From assembly GCA_003427395.1 (NCBI GenBank), contig BFEA01000025.1, positions 1,623,423 to 1,649,101 of the forward strand: DNA of 25,679 nucleotides. The letters run 5' to 3'. Both the position numbers and the translations under genes were made by a program. This stretch comes from Chara braunii. Its lineage: Eukaryota > Streptophyta > Charophyceae > Charales > Characeae. Below, one piece after another: positions 1 through 11,106 of the stretch (its first letter is position 1; each line of letters opens with the position of its first letter). A model generated the notes under the pieces. That model saw only the letters and a program-made list of their open reading frames with translations, searched no databases and had not been told where the DNA came from.

Positions 1-81
<81 letters not shown>

Positions 82-92
82 GCGCGCGCGCG
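1..92. repeat. CT microsatellite followed by a CG run
   Basis: An uninterrupted CT dinucleotide tract fills positions 1-79 and begins at the window edge, so its true length is unknown. It is followed by a short alternating CG run at 81-92. No gene is associated with it. Confidence 0.97.
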
Positions 93-1466
93 TCTTTTAC
101 ACAAGGACCTAGCTCCCACAAAGTTGAGTCTTGCACCTTTGAAGCTCCTCCGTTCGCGATCTTGTATGTTATCCTTGCTCTCCTCTCTTTGCGTTTCAAA
201 GTGTTCCATGGGAAGGACGCGTTCAGCGTTCTTCGGTTCAGAAGTGTTCGACTTGTTTCTGATGTCGCTTCAATGCTCCCACCTGTCTGTCGTTCTGCTC
301 CGCAGCTCCTGTTTGAAAACCCCGTGCTCCCTGCCTCCCCTCCTCAGAGGGCCTGCCCACTCCCTCTTCTCAGCCCTGGACAAGCTTAGTGTCTCTGTTG
401 CTCGAGCTATCCTGTGTAGCTCGACCACTGCAAGACCCCCCTTCCCCGTGCTGCGCGCTCCGAGGCATGGTGGATAAACTCCGCGCGGCTATGCACGCGG
501 CACGGCCGCATGGCTATGGCTAAACCTAAAGACCGCCGCTCGCGTCAGGGGAGCAGAGTGCTACAGCGCTGGCTTCCCGCTTCGTCCCCATCCCTCCTGT
601 CCCCTCCTTTTACTACGGTCATTATCGCTGTATCAAAAGAGACCAACGTGGCATGTTTTGAAACTCTTAAGGCACAAAAAACTCGCGTAGGCAAAGAAAG
701 CATGTGCGAACTCAAAATGAGAGATTTCGGTCCAAAAGTATGAAGTTTAAGTATCCGTTGGGCATTTTTTTTATTTTTTTTTGTTTTCCCCTCTGACACC
801 ACAACCGACCCCTGTAAATATGACACCCAGTCTGACACCACGGCCGTCGGTACTTCCATTGCCTTTTCCAACTCGGCGCGGTTTTCTTTGCCGACGCGTG
901 TTTTTTTTGCCCATTCTATACTCGAAGATGACATGAACGTACTTACTTCGCTAATGGAACCTTGCTCATGGAACCTTGCCCCGCTTCGCTAGTGGGACCT
1001 TGCTCCAGCAGCCCGGATGGAGGATCTGCAACACTTTCTGCTGCACTGTGATATTTCTTGGCCTTTTCGGGACTTTTTGGGACTGGTGGAGACCATCGAA
1101 CGTGCAAGTCGCAGCTTATATTATAAAAGTAATTGAATGAGGCTGGGAATCCCTCAACATCTCAAACCGGTAGTGAAGCTTGCGCTGGAAACCGGGTCCA
1201 GCATCCCATGGTCTGCAACTCGAAAGAAAGAAAGAAACTGAACCAAAAAAATTAGGAAACGGAAACAGAAATAAAGGGAGCAAAACAGCCACAAACTACT
1301 GAAGAATTCCTATTCCGGGGAGCTGCACCTGTTGGGAACCTGGCCCGAAGTCCCATAACAAGGAGGCCGGGGTCCTCACATGCTCCCCGGGGCAAAACAC
1401 AGATAGGGGGAGCATTGCCCGGCTTCGCTTTTTAAAAAAAATTGAAACAAAGGCGGACGCGGCATG
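93..1466. other. Unassigned sequence left of element 1
   Basis: No convincing gene is visible. Open frames here are short, overlap on both strands and show no recognisable motif. Visible structure includes a short inverted-ended repeat (652-952, listed separately) and three imperfect copies of a roughly 20-base phrase around TTCGCTAATGGAACCTTGC between 946 and 1004. There is also an A-rich stretch with GAAA repeats near 1215-1275. The string GGCCGGGGTCCTCACA at about 1361 has a near match at about 16231, which hints at a dispersed repeat family that I cannot name. Confidence 0.6.
652..952. repeat. Short inverted-ended repeat (MITE-like candidate)
   Basis: The segment 652-725 matches, as an imperfect reverse complement, the segment 840-952. 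Both hold a core of an A/T run, ACKCGCGT and GGCAAAGAAA on one strand. Between them lie two copies of TCTGACACCAC (about 792 and 831). The right-hand arm recurs in direct orientation, diverged, at 10863-10985. Inverted ends around a small non-coding middle suit a miniature inverted-repeat element, but I found no target-site duplication, so this is a candidate only. Confidence 0.4.
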
Positions 1467-2517
1467 TGTGAGGATTGAGCCCTCAAGTAGGGGCCTTGCC
1501 ATGATGTACATGTTCTGGGCTAAGGCCCCAGCAAGCCTAGTGCCCGCCCTAAGTGAAGGCGGGCCAGCAAATCGACAAGAGCCCTCTGTGCCAACATTTC
1601 ACGAAGTGGGGTCTATACAGTTGCAGCACGCCAGTTGGTTGGAGTCACCGAGTCTCGGATTTCAGCAAATGCTGAAATGCCCAGGGCCTCTGAGTTAGTT
1701 AGGCCCTGTGCACTCGAACGTGAGGCCGACAATGCATGTTGGGTGTAGAGGCCGAAAATGCCAAAGGGAAATCGGCCCACTGTCTGAATCTGGCCGCAGG
1801 CCTTGATGAAGGAGGCGCAACTGCATTGCCCCGGGGCCCAACTGTATCGAGTTGGCTTCAGCCTCTGGGCCCTGGTCACAGGCTGAAGGGAGGCCGCCCA
1901 CACGCTGCACTAGCATATAGGCAAGCAGGGCGAGGCAGCGGGGATCTTGGCCAATGCTGGCATATGCGGGCACTCTGTGCAGATACAAGTGTGCAGCACT
2001 ATGCAGAGCAGCGCTGCGCTAAGACAGGGCAGGCCAGCGCTAGGCGGTAGGGCGCTGCCTGCGTGCAGGGCACTGGCGGCCATAGCCGGGCCGCATGAGG
2101 GTGCAGGGGAGGTGAGGGCGAAGGTGGTACTTCGGAGGTGAAGGGCGCTGTGTGGGTAACAAGGGAGAGTGTGGGGAAGAGGACACGTACCTGGTGATGG
2201 TGGAGATCTGCATTGGTGTTGACATCATTACTCGCTGGTAGTCAAGTTGTCTAGTTGCTGTTCATTGCTGTAGTTGTAGGATAGGCTGTAGAGTAGATAG
2301 GGTGCCTGGCGCCATTCACAAGAGAGAGCTACATTTGGGTTATGCTGTTGGTGTTGCCCTGGTGGGAATGGACATTGACTCACGATTCTTCTGTATCATT
2401 CTCAATGGGATGGTTACTCGGTTCCATGTGCTATCTGCTTTGGCTTTGAATACTTGGACTTNAGTGTGATTTTGCATTCTGGATTTCTGTGCTTCGTCNA
2501 TANTCATGTTCCTTGCA
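1467..2517 (+). repeat. 5' LTR of element 1
   Basis: The left edge is fixed by the second copy, whose matching TGTGAGG follows directly after the polypurine tract at 9387. The right edge is inferred from the CA at 2516-2517, three bases before the primer binding site, giving about 1051 bases. The LTR has several perfect short inverted repeats: a 7-bp stem at 1542-1548/1558-1564 and a 9-bp stem at 1659-1667/1670-1678. Around 2168-2191 lies TGTGGGGAAGAGGACACGTA, which has a close match in the probable LTR of element 2. Three undetermined bases fall near the 3' end. I could not place a TATA box or polyadenylation signal with confidence. Confidence 0.9.
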
Positions 2518-2520
2518 ATT

Positions 2521-2532
2521 TGGTATCGGAGC
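2521..2532 (+). promoter_or_regulatory. Primer binding site of element 1 (tRNA-iMet type)
   Basis: TGGTATCGGAGC lies three bases after the LTR end. The usual plant iMet-primed site reads TGGTATCAGAGC, so there is one A-to-G difference at the eighth base, which would form a G:U pair with the tRNA. Minus-strand DNA synthesis would start here. Element 2 has the identical 12-mer. Confidence 0.85.
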
Positions 2533-3816
2533 TGGTTTGATCGCCACTTACCTTTGGCACGCTGGCGTTATACAGACTTGGTGCGTTGATGATGCTTCTT
2601 CGCAGTGGGTACTTGTAACGTCAGGCTACACTAGGTGCACNCCCTGGGTAGAGAGGGGTGCACCGGAAGGCTATTGACGGCATTATTAGCCGTGGGATAC
2701 AGCGGAATGTTTGATTGGTGATGAGAGCATGCTGATGTGGCATTGGACTAAGGTGGCACTGCATTGCGTTGTGGGTGGTACCGAGGTCATGACCGGTCAT
2801 CAGATGCAACATCAGCTCAATCGGTGAGAAATCTGTGGTTGGGGGCAGCTATCTCCAGGTACGTTGTTCCCTTACCTTATCTACTCTCTCAATCTCTTCT
2901 TACCGTGAGGAAGTGAGTCCAACTTGAGAGTCCTCTCTTTTGGTGAGGCATCGTGAGCACGCTACCTTGAGAGACGACAATCTTCCCGGAAGCATACTGG
3001 AAGGAGAAAGGGTGGTGCCTCTGAAGGGCCCTGGTCGAAGCACTTGGGTCACGGTCACCATGCCAACCCACAGGGAGTAGTACACGCATGTGATGGCTGC
3101 TGTCTTGTTTGGCACTTGCTGCGCTGATAGAAGTTCCTCCGGGTGTGCCAGCCCATGACAGACGCTCACCAGACCGTCTATAAATATTTCTGGTTGGGAG
3201 TTCATTGTGAATCTGGCTGTGATCATCGTCCTGACTGCGACGTTAAATAATTCCTGAAGAGATGGGGGCGCTCTATAAATCCTTCATGATCAGCCAGATC
3301 ACATGGACAGGAAGGCTCGTCGCCGTACGAGGGTAAATAAGAGTGGTTGGGCTGGCTTGCTCGGTGACAACTTGGGCAGAGGGGTGGGCCGATTCATACA
3401 CGAAGACACTGCTCGCTCAAAGATGCTATTCGGTATGTTGGATGGAAGGGAGTGTAGGTTCTAATTGGTGCTCAACTGTATACACAACCATACCCATCAA
3501 TCATACATCTGCTACATTGTCTTTTTGTACCTTTGATTAGTTGGTTGACGGACTGCTAACTTCACAGACAGAATTAGTGTAGGACTGTAGTATGCTACCA
3601 TAGCCAGTTCTAACTAATGTTGCTGTAAGTGAACCATTCAGGTTGCATCTAGACTATGTAGACAATCTGTGCGAATGTTGTAGACATGCCACTTGATTCG
3701 GTATAGTAGGATACTCGCCGGACACAACTATTGTTAGAAAATTAGGTGCCGGTCAGATACATGCTGTGGTAGGATTCCACTAGGGGATTCTAGTCCAGAA
3801 ACTACCTGCCTAACTA
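2533..3816 (+). other. Long untranslated leader of element 1
   Basis: About 1.3 kb separates the primer binding site from the gag ATG. Only short frames without recognisable motifs are present, and multiple ATGs precede gag. The packaging signal would be expected here, but nothing in the sequence identifies it. One undetermined base lies at 2641. Confidence 0.7.
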
Positions 3817-5681
3817 ATGAGTGGATCAGATCCTGCTGATGATAGAGTTGACAATAGGAAACTTACACGTTTGGAAGCATTAAGGGTTCCGCACGTGTTC
3901 AGGACCTTGGACGAGGGAGAAGAAAGACGGCTTCGTGCCGAACGTAGAGCCCGTGCTCTAGCAGCAGGACTACAGGAAGCAAACAGAGTAGCAAGAGAGC
4001 GGGCAACAGCAGCCAGAGCAGCAGCAATGGCTAATGGTACCAGCTCTGCTGCGTCATCGTCTGCGTCCTCGTCAGGGACTTGTGGGCCTCAGTTGGGAAT
4101 GCCACTAAGTTCCACGAGTTCCTCGGGCACTTCCGGTTCAACAGGGTCTAGACAGTTTTCTAGTCAAATGGCGGGCTCGCAGTTCAGCCCGTTGACTCCA
4201 TGTGAGAGGGAGCTCAGAGAGATCCAGCAGGTCGAAAGGCTCCGCCAGCAGTTAGAGGAGGATCTGAAGAAAGCAACCGATAGAGAAAAAGAGATAAAAA
4301 ATAGAGCAACCAGACTTGATACGTTAGAGTCTGACAAGGCTGCGTTAGAGGCATTCGACGAATCGAGTTTGTCTGACACCCTGAAAGTGTTGAGGGACAA
4401 CATGTTGTCACTGCATGCGCACGTAGACAGCAGGATGGACTTCATGCAAAGCACTTTGGACCAGATCCTGGATGCATTGACAAAGCCAGGATTTCGGGCA
4501 CCAGCTCAATCGCCGTTGCCATTAACGGCGATGTCAGGCCCCTTTGCCGTACAAGCTGACACACAGCCAAGTGACACATCTGCAGCAGCAGCACAGACTG
4601 TTGCATCTCCTTCTTCGGGTCTAGTGGTGATTGCTGCATCACCACAACAACCTGTTCAGCCAACTGGACAGTCGCAATGTCAATGGTATCCCAAGACCCC
4701 AATGAAACCGCCTCTTGCCTTCTCAGGCGAGAGAAAGGACGAAAAACTCAACACATGGTTGAGGACAATCCCGGTTTGGGTGAAGGCCAAAAGGACCTTG
4801 CGTGAGGATGAAGCGGTAACTGCAGCGTCTTACCTAGAGGGTAAGGCAGCCAAATGGTTAGATGGAGTAGTTGCGAAGGCCGGGTACGGGCAATGCATGG
4901 CGGATTGGGCTAAGTTCTTGACTTTAGACCAATTCATGGAGATGGTAGAAGCTCGATGGCATAACCCACAGGAGGCTCAAAGGGCCACTGATGCCATTAA
5001 TAAACTGGACCAATGCAAGTTCAGGTCAGTTAGGGAGCTTACGACTACCGTCGAAAGCCTGATCCTCGTCCCAGGCATTAACTACAGTGACCAGTTCCTC
5101 TTAACCACGTTTATTAGATGTCTACCTGAGAACATGAGGAACTTACTAGCCAGTGAGGCACGCACTGAGTACCACTCATTTGAGACATTGTCTAGGAAGC
5201 CTTAGACTTAGAGGCCACGCTAGGCAATGCTTAACCCACCTCAGGGAATGACTCAAAAAAGAAGAAGAGTCCTCAGGAGTGGAAGAAGAAAGGGGCGAAG
5301 TTGATGATGGTTGAGTCTGATGGGACTCAAACTGAGATTGATGAGCTCTCTGATCTGATGGACTACTCAGAGTATGACGGCGAGGAGGTAGCTGAGGGTA
5401 GCACCCTTGCCGCGGTAGTAAAGACTAAGGCAGGTGGCCGAGGGAAGGGCCAACCTAGGAGTCAAGGGAAGGCCGCCTCCAATCAGACCAAACAGTCTGA
5501 GTGGGTAAAGGCAGGTCTTGATCGAGACGTGTGGCGTGACCGCCGAATGCGTGGCGCTTGCATCAATTGCGGAGAATACGGACACACGCAGTGGAAGTGT
5601 CAGAACGCTAAGGTTACGCAAAAGGTTGCTCCAAAAGTAGGGACAACCTATTCCCAGGCTTCTAGCTCGGGAAACACGTAG
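3817..5681 (+). pseudogene. gag: Element 1 gag polyprotein (frameshifted)
   Basis: Gag builds the virus-like particle and binds the element RNA. The ATG at 3817 opens a 462-codon frame. Its N-terminal part is rich in Ala and Arg, followed by a Ser-rich linker (about residues 75-125) and a coiled-coil-like stretch rich in Glu, Lys and Leu (about 130-185). A capsid-like region follows from about residue 290, containing the motif PPLAFSGERKDEKLNTWL, as in Retrotrans_gag proteins. This frame ends at a TAG (5203-5205). The expected continuation resumes one frame over near 5195, consistent with loss of a single base, then meets an in-frame TAA (5232-5234). It runs on through an acidic stretch to a CCHC zinc knuckle (CINCGEYGHTQWKC, about 5560-5601) and a TAG at 5679-5681. 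Pol lies downstream in the -1 frame relative to this second part. As written, no full-length Gag can be made. Confidence 0.88.
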
Positions 5682-5713
5682 GGCCAATGGAAGTAGTAGG
5701 GGCTTCTACTTAA

Positions 5714-8700
5714 GATGAAGTGGGATTGATACCCTCCTCACTTCATGACAAGGCCGAAGTTAATGACTCCTTAGTCACCCCGCAGACACAACTAGACCAA
5801 ATTGTGCTTTGTACGTTAGATGTGTCTGAGGCCTTAGAAGACTTAGAAGGCGAGAGGTCAAACAAGGACCCTCGCGAGTCTTGGGTGGCGCTAAAGAAGG
5901 GTCCTACAGGGGAACATTTCCTGGTGGAAGTGGATGTAGGAGGCCGCAAATGTGGAGCCTTCATAGACAACGGATTCACGCGAAATTACATAAGTCGCGA
6001 TTGTTTGGAAAGGCTGCACCTACAGGACCGGGTACGACACCTTAGTAGACCAGTAGCATCTACTTTGGCCGACAAAGAGCGCATGATTGTCACAGACTAC
6101 ATCAAGGACGTAGTCTGTACCTTCTCCTATGGAGGAGGAAAGCTTAACCATAAGATCTCGTTCTTGGTTAGCGAAGACCTGCCATTCGAAATGTTGTTAG
6201 GCATGTNCTACCTCGAAGTTGCTAAGCCCCAGTTCGATTGGGATAAGAAGGTGCTTAAGCATAAGTTGCCCGATGGCCGAACTGTCAGATTGACTAAGTT
6301 CAAGGCCAGCAGCATTGTAGATACCTATGGCTGCTTGTGTGCATCAGCGTTCTATAATTACTACAAGCAAAACGAAGAGAAAGGTATGTACCTCGTTTAC
6401 GTCTCTGAGAAGGGGAAGGCCGTTAAAACACCCCCTGAGATAGAACGCGTCGTTGCTAAGTTCCCCGATCTGTTCGAGGAGCCCACAGGAGTTGTTGATA
6501 GGGAAGTCGTCCATGCTATAGAAATCATTCCAGGAAGTAAGACCCCAAAGGGAAGGATCTATAGGATGACCCCTGCCGAGTTAGATGAACTTCGGAAGCA
6601 ACTCAAGGAACTGATAGAGAAGGGTTGGATTCGGCCTAGTACTTCCCCTTACGGATCACCCGTTCTATTCGTACCGAAGAAAGGGGGTACTTTGAGGATG
6701 TGCATTGATTATAGGGGCCTCAATGCCATCACGGTGAAAAACGCAGAGCCTCTACCTCACATAGACGACCTACTGGATAGGGTGCAGGGATGCAAGTACT
6801 ATACAAAGATAGACTTGAAATCCGGATATCACCAGATCGCAATAAGACCTGAGGATCAACACAAGACAGCTTTTCAGACTCGTTATGGTATGTATGAGTT
6901 TGTAGTGATGCTATTTGGTCTATGTAATGAGCCGGGTACGTTCCAGCACGCTATGAATCGGATCTTCCATGACCATTTAAATAAGTTTGTCGTGGTCTAC
7001 TTAGACGACATTCTGATCTTTAGTAAGTCTGTCGAGGAGCACGCACAGCATGTTGAGACAGTTCTCTCACTCCTGCGACAACACAAGTATAAGGTCAACT
7101 TAGAGAAGTGCGAGTTTGGCCGCACTAAGATACTATACTTGGGTCATGAAGTATCCGCGGAGGGAATTAGGCCGGAAGATGCGAAGGTGGCTAGTATTCG
7201 AGACTGGCCACGACCTCAGATAGTCACTGAGGTCAAATCATTCTTAGGAATGTGCGGCTACTATAGGAACTTCGTCAAGAACTATTCTACAGTCGCCTCT
7301 CCTTTGACTGATCTAACTCGACTTGACACACCATGGGACGTGAGTGATGAGTGAGAGGGTGCTTTTAAGAGATTGAAGCATGCACTCATGAATCATGAAG
7401 TTCTCATGGTTTCCGATCCGCAAAAGCCATTCATAGTGACCACTGACGCAAGCCAATACGGCATTGGTGCAGTGCTGGCTCAACAGGATGGAAAAAAGTT
7501 GAGACCGATTGAGTACATGAGTAAGAAGATGCCATCGAAGAAGTTGGCTAAGTCCACCTACGAAAGGGAACTCTATGCTCTCTACAAGGCACTTGTCCAT
7601 TGGAGACACTTCCTTCTAGGAAGGTTCTTCTATCTGAGGACTGATCATCAGACCCTCAAATGGATCAAGACTCAACCGGCTCTTTCTGATGCACTCAAGC
7701 GGTGGATTGATGTCATAGACCAATATGACTTTAAGCTTGAGTACCTGAAGGGAGAGTATAACAAGGTTGCAGACGCGCTATCCCGTAGAGCAGACCACCT
7801 AGGTGCGCTAGTTTCTGAATTTGGCGTATCTAACGAAGTGACTCAATCATTGGTGGGAGCCTATCAGGAAGACCCTGTCACGATGGACATCATCCGCAAA
7901 CTTAAGGCAAAAGACAAGGCCACAAAAAGTGAGTTTGTGATGGTGGATGGGCTAATCTATCTTGATAAGGCCGGAGTAAAGAGATTGGTAGTTCCATCTA
8001 GTGAACAGTTGCGTAGTTTATTTTTAGGAGAATGTCATGACGCAACTGGGCACTTTGGCTACAAGAAGTCGAGTGCTAACTTAGTACAACGATTTTGGTG
8101 GCCCAGAATGTTAGATGACGCGAAGAAGTATGTTGAGACCTGCCAGGTCCGTCAGCGGGACAAGCCGCGAACTCAAGCACCACTTGGGTTATTGAAGCCG
8201 TTACCTATTCGTGATGGTCCAGAATTGAGTGTTTCCATGGATTTCATGGACACTCCTGTGACCAGCAAGAGTGGTAAGAGGCACATCTTCGTCATCATTG
8301 ACCGATTCACCAAGTACGCTAGACTAATACCAATGCTAGAGACAGCCAGGACAGAATACGCCATCAAGTTGTTCAAGGACAACTGGGTAAGGGACTTTGG
8401 TTTACCAAAGACCATCATTAGTGACCGAGACGTCCGATTTACAAGTGAGCTGTGGAAGAAGACTGCGGAACAGATGGGCAGTCAACTTCAAATGACTTCA
8501 CGGAATCATCCCGAAGCCAACGGACAAGCCGAACAAATGAATAGAGTTGTACAGCACTTGCTGAGGCATTACATCAAGCCCAACCAGGATGACTGGGATG
8601 AGCAGTTACCTCTCATCACCAGTCTGTACAACAACGCTATACATAGCAGTACCGACGTCAGTCCTAACCAGCTGCACTTAGGATGGAAGCCTAGATCAGC

Positions 8701-9349
8701 ATTAGACTTCCTCCTACCTGAAAACCGACCTGCTGCAACTCCAGGCACACTTGAATACGGTGTGCAATATGAGAAGTTGCTGCAAGAGGCTGTTGAACAT
8801 ATGAAGAAGGCTCAGCAAGCCATGATTGCTTATGAGAATCAACATCGCAGGCAGTCCACATTTCAGGTAGGGGAACGTGTCTGGGTCAAGGCTAGTGAGT
8901 TAGGACAGGAATTCAGAATATCTCGCAAACTAATGCCCCAGTACTTTGGTCCTTGGGAAGTCTTGGATGTAGTGGGAGATGAAATGGATGGTCCTACGTA
9001 CGTCATTCGTGTCCCTGGTCATCTACGCACTCACCCAGTCTTTTATGCCTCAAACCTTGCACCTTTCGCTGAGACTGATCAATTCCCTTCCAGGAGATCG
9101 ATGCTGCCCCCAACCATGGATGGACAAGTCGACATCGACGACATTGTGGATCACAGGGATATGCCTGTTCCGAAGCCGCTGGGTCGAGGAAGACCTCCTA
9201 AACCCAAGAGGGAGTACCGGATCAAATTCAGGCATCATACGGATCCTAAAGAAGATCGGTGGTTTACCCGGGAGGAACTGATGGAAACAGCTCCTCAGGT
9301 GGTGGCAGACTATGAACGAAAGTTAAAAGGGAAGGCACCTGCGAAGTAA
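5714..9349 (+). pseudogene. pol: Element 1 pol: protease, RT, RNase H, integrase, chromodomain
   Basis: The replication polyprotein occupies one frame, open from 5714 and interrupted by an in-frame TGA at 7352-7354. Protease: the active-site triplet reads Asp-Asn-Gly (codons from 5966) in place of Asp-Ser/Thr-Gly. RT: covers about 6500-7200, with YLDD at about 6998-7009. RNase H: the first Asp is at 7445, and the Glu in YERE and the Asp in TDHQ follow. Integrase: has an N-terminal His-His-Cys zinc region near 8037-8155, in which the second Cys of CxxC is Arg. Its DDE triad is present, with Asp at 8240, Asp at 8423 and Glu at 8531, leaving 35 residues between the last two as in retroviral-type integrases. 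A chromodomain (about 9127-9330) ends the protein, with DIDDIVDHRD, a tract around EYRIKF and WFTREEL. Chromodomains of this class steer integration to marked chromatin. One undetermined base lies at 6207. The TGA, the protease change and the zinc-site change suggest an inactive copy. Confidence 0.95.
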
Positions 9350-9373
9350 GCATCTCAACGGACTTTCGAAGCT

Positions 9374-9386
9374 AAGGGGGATGGAA
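9374..9386 (+). promoter_or_regulatory. Polypurine tract of element 1
   Basis: AAGGGGGATGGAA directly abuts the TG that opens the 3' LTR. A purine-rich tract at this spot primes plus-strand DNA synthesis in LTR retrotransposons. It lies 25 bases after the pol stop codon and fixes the LTR start at 9387. Confidence 0.9.
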
Positions 9387-10039
9387 TGTGAGGATTGAGC
9401 CCTCAAGTAGGGGCCTTGCCATGATGTACATGTTCTGGGCTAAGGCCCCAGCAAGCCTAGTGCCCGCCCTAAGTGAAGGCGGGCCAGCAAATCAACAAGA
9501 GCCCTCTGTGCCAACATTTCACGAAGTGGGGTCTATACAGTTGCAGCACGCCAGTTGGTTGGAGTGCACCGAGTCTCGGATTTCAGCAAATGCTGAAATG
9601 CCCAGGGCCTCTGAGTTAGTTAGGCCCTGGGCACTCGAACGTGAGGCCGACAATGCATGCTGGGTAGAGAGGCCGAAAATGCCAAAGGGAAATCGGCCCA
9701 CTGTCTGAATCTGGCCGCAGGCCTTGATGAAGGAGGCGCAACTGCATTGCCCCGGGGCCCAACTGTATCGAGTTGGCTTCAGCCTCTGGGCCCCGGTCAC
9801 AGGCTGAAGGGAGGCCGCCCACACGCTGCACTNGCATATAGGCAAGCAGGGCGAGGCAGCGGGGATCTTGGCCAATGCTGGCATATGCGGGCACGCTGTG
9901 CAGATGCAAGTGTGCAGCGCTATGCAGAGCAGCTCTGCGCTAAGACAGGGCAGGCCAGCGCTAGGCGGTAGGGCGCTGCCTGCGTGCAGGGCACTGGCGG
10001 CCATAGCCGGGCCGCATGAGGGTGCAGGGGAGGTGAGGG
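9387..10039 (+). repeat. 3' LTR of element 1, cut by the assembly gap
   Basis: This is a near-identical copy of 1467-2118, with about ten substitutions and one 1-base insertion by eye. Four of the substitutions fall between about 9894 and 9950. It disappears into the run of undetermined bases at 10040. About 400 more LTR bases should lie inside the gap. Confidence 0.95.
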
Positions 10040-10858
10040 NNNNNNNNNNNNNNNNNNNNNNNNNNNNNNNNNNNNNNNNNNNNNNNNNNNNNNNNNNNNN
10101 NNNNNNNNNNNNNNNNNNNNNNNNNNNNNNNNNNNNNNNNNNNNNNNNNNNNNNNNNNNNNNNNNNNNNNNNNNNNNNNNNNNNNNNNNNNNNNNNNNNN
10201 NNNNNNNNNNNNNNNNNNNNNNNNNNNNNNNNNNNNNNNNNNNNNNNNNNNNNNNNNNNNNNNNNNNNNNNNNNNNNNNNNNNNNNNNNNNNNNNNNNNN
10301 NNNNNNNNNNNNNNNNNNNNNNNNNNNNNNNNNNNNNNNNNNNNNNNNNNNNNNNNNNNNNNNNNNNNNNNNNNNNNNNNNNNNNNNNNNNNNNNNNNNN
10401 NNNNNNNNNNNNNNNNNNNNNNNNNNNNNNNNNNNNNNNNNNNNNNNNNNNNNNNNNNNNNNNNNNNNNNNNNNNNNNNNNNNNNNNNNNNNNNNNNNNN
10501 NNNNNNNNNNNNNNNNNNNNNNNNNNNNNNNNNNNNNNNNNNNNNNNNNNNNNNNNNNNNNNNNNNNNNNNNNNNNNNNNNNNNNNNNNNNNNNNNNNNN
10601 NNNNNNNNNNNNNNNNNNNNNNNNNNNNNNNNNNNNNNNNNNNNNNNNNNNNNNNNNNNNNNNNNNNNNNNNNNNNNNNNNNNNNNNNNNNNNNNNNNNN
10701 NNNNNNNNNNNNNNNNNNNNNNNNNNNNNNNNNNNNNNNNNNNNNNNNNNNNNNNNNNNNNNNNNNNNNNNNNNNNNNNNNNNNNNNNNNNNNNNNNNNN
10801 NNNNNNNNNNNNNNNNNNNNNNNNNNNNNNNNNNNNNNNNNNNNNNNNNNNNNNNNNN
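10040..10858. other. Assembly gap (819 undetermined bases)
   Basis: This is a continuous run of N. It should contain the last roughly 400 bases of the element 1 3' LTR, the target-site duplication, and roughly 420 bases of flank if the gap length is real. Any open frame drawn across it is meaningless. Confidence 0.99.
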
Positions 10859-11106
10859 CCACCCTGACACCACTGCCGGCCTGAGTTACAACTGCCTTTT
10901 CCAAACTCAGGCCATGACAAAGTCGCGGACTCGTGTTTTTTCTGGCCATTTCAAACTCCCATTGTGACATAAACGTACTTCCCTCAAAAAAAAATGCTAT
11001 AGTGCCAATTTGAATTTTGAAGTAATCATAAGAGGACAATGAATTTCAAACCAAGGCAATATAGTAATATACTGTGTGCAAGTGCATCTAAGGGAAAGCT
11101 GACATT

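Larger units (their letters stand above)
1467..10039 (+). mobile_element. Ty3/gypsy chromovirus retrotransposon (element 1)
   Basis: A nearly complete LTR retrotransposon. In order it has a 5' LTR beginning TGTGAGG (1467-2517), a tRNA-iMet-type primer binding site (2521), a 1.3 kb leader, gag, pol in the order protease, RT, RNase H, integrase and chromodomain, a polypurine tract, and a 3' LTR starting at 9387. RT before integrase makes it Ty3/gypsy, and the C-terminal chromodomain places it among chromoviruses. By comparison with the 5' LTR the 3' LTR should end near 10437, inside the assembly gap, so the right boundary and the target-site duplication cannot be read. Comparing the two LTRs over about 650 bases I count roughly ten substitutions and one 1-base indel (about 98-99% identity), which suggests a fairly recent insertion. 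Even so, gag and pol are broken in several places. Confidence 0.93.

Noticed and set aside
124-477. A 117-codon plus-strand frame near the left edge
   Set aside because: There is no ATG at its start, no motif, and alternative frames of similar length overlap it on both strands.
545-934. A 129-codon minus-strand frame
   Set aside because: It lies over the short inverted-ended repeat. The similar peptide ends are explained by the inverted DNA repeat, and no protein family is recognisable.
9519-11039. Long open frames spanning 9519-11039 and 9868-10920
   Set aside because: Most of their length is undetermined bases, and the rest is LTR or flank without coding signals.
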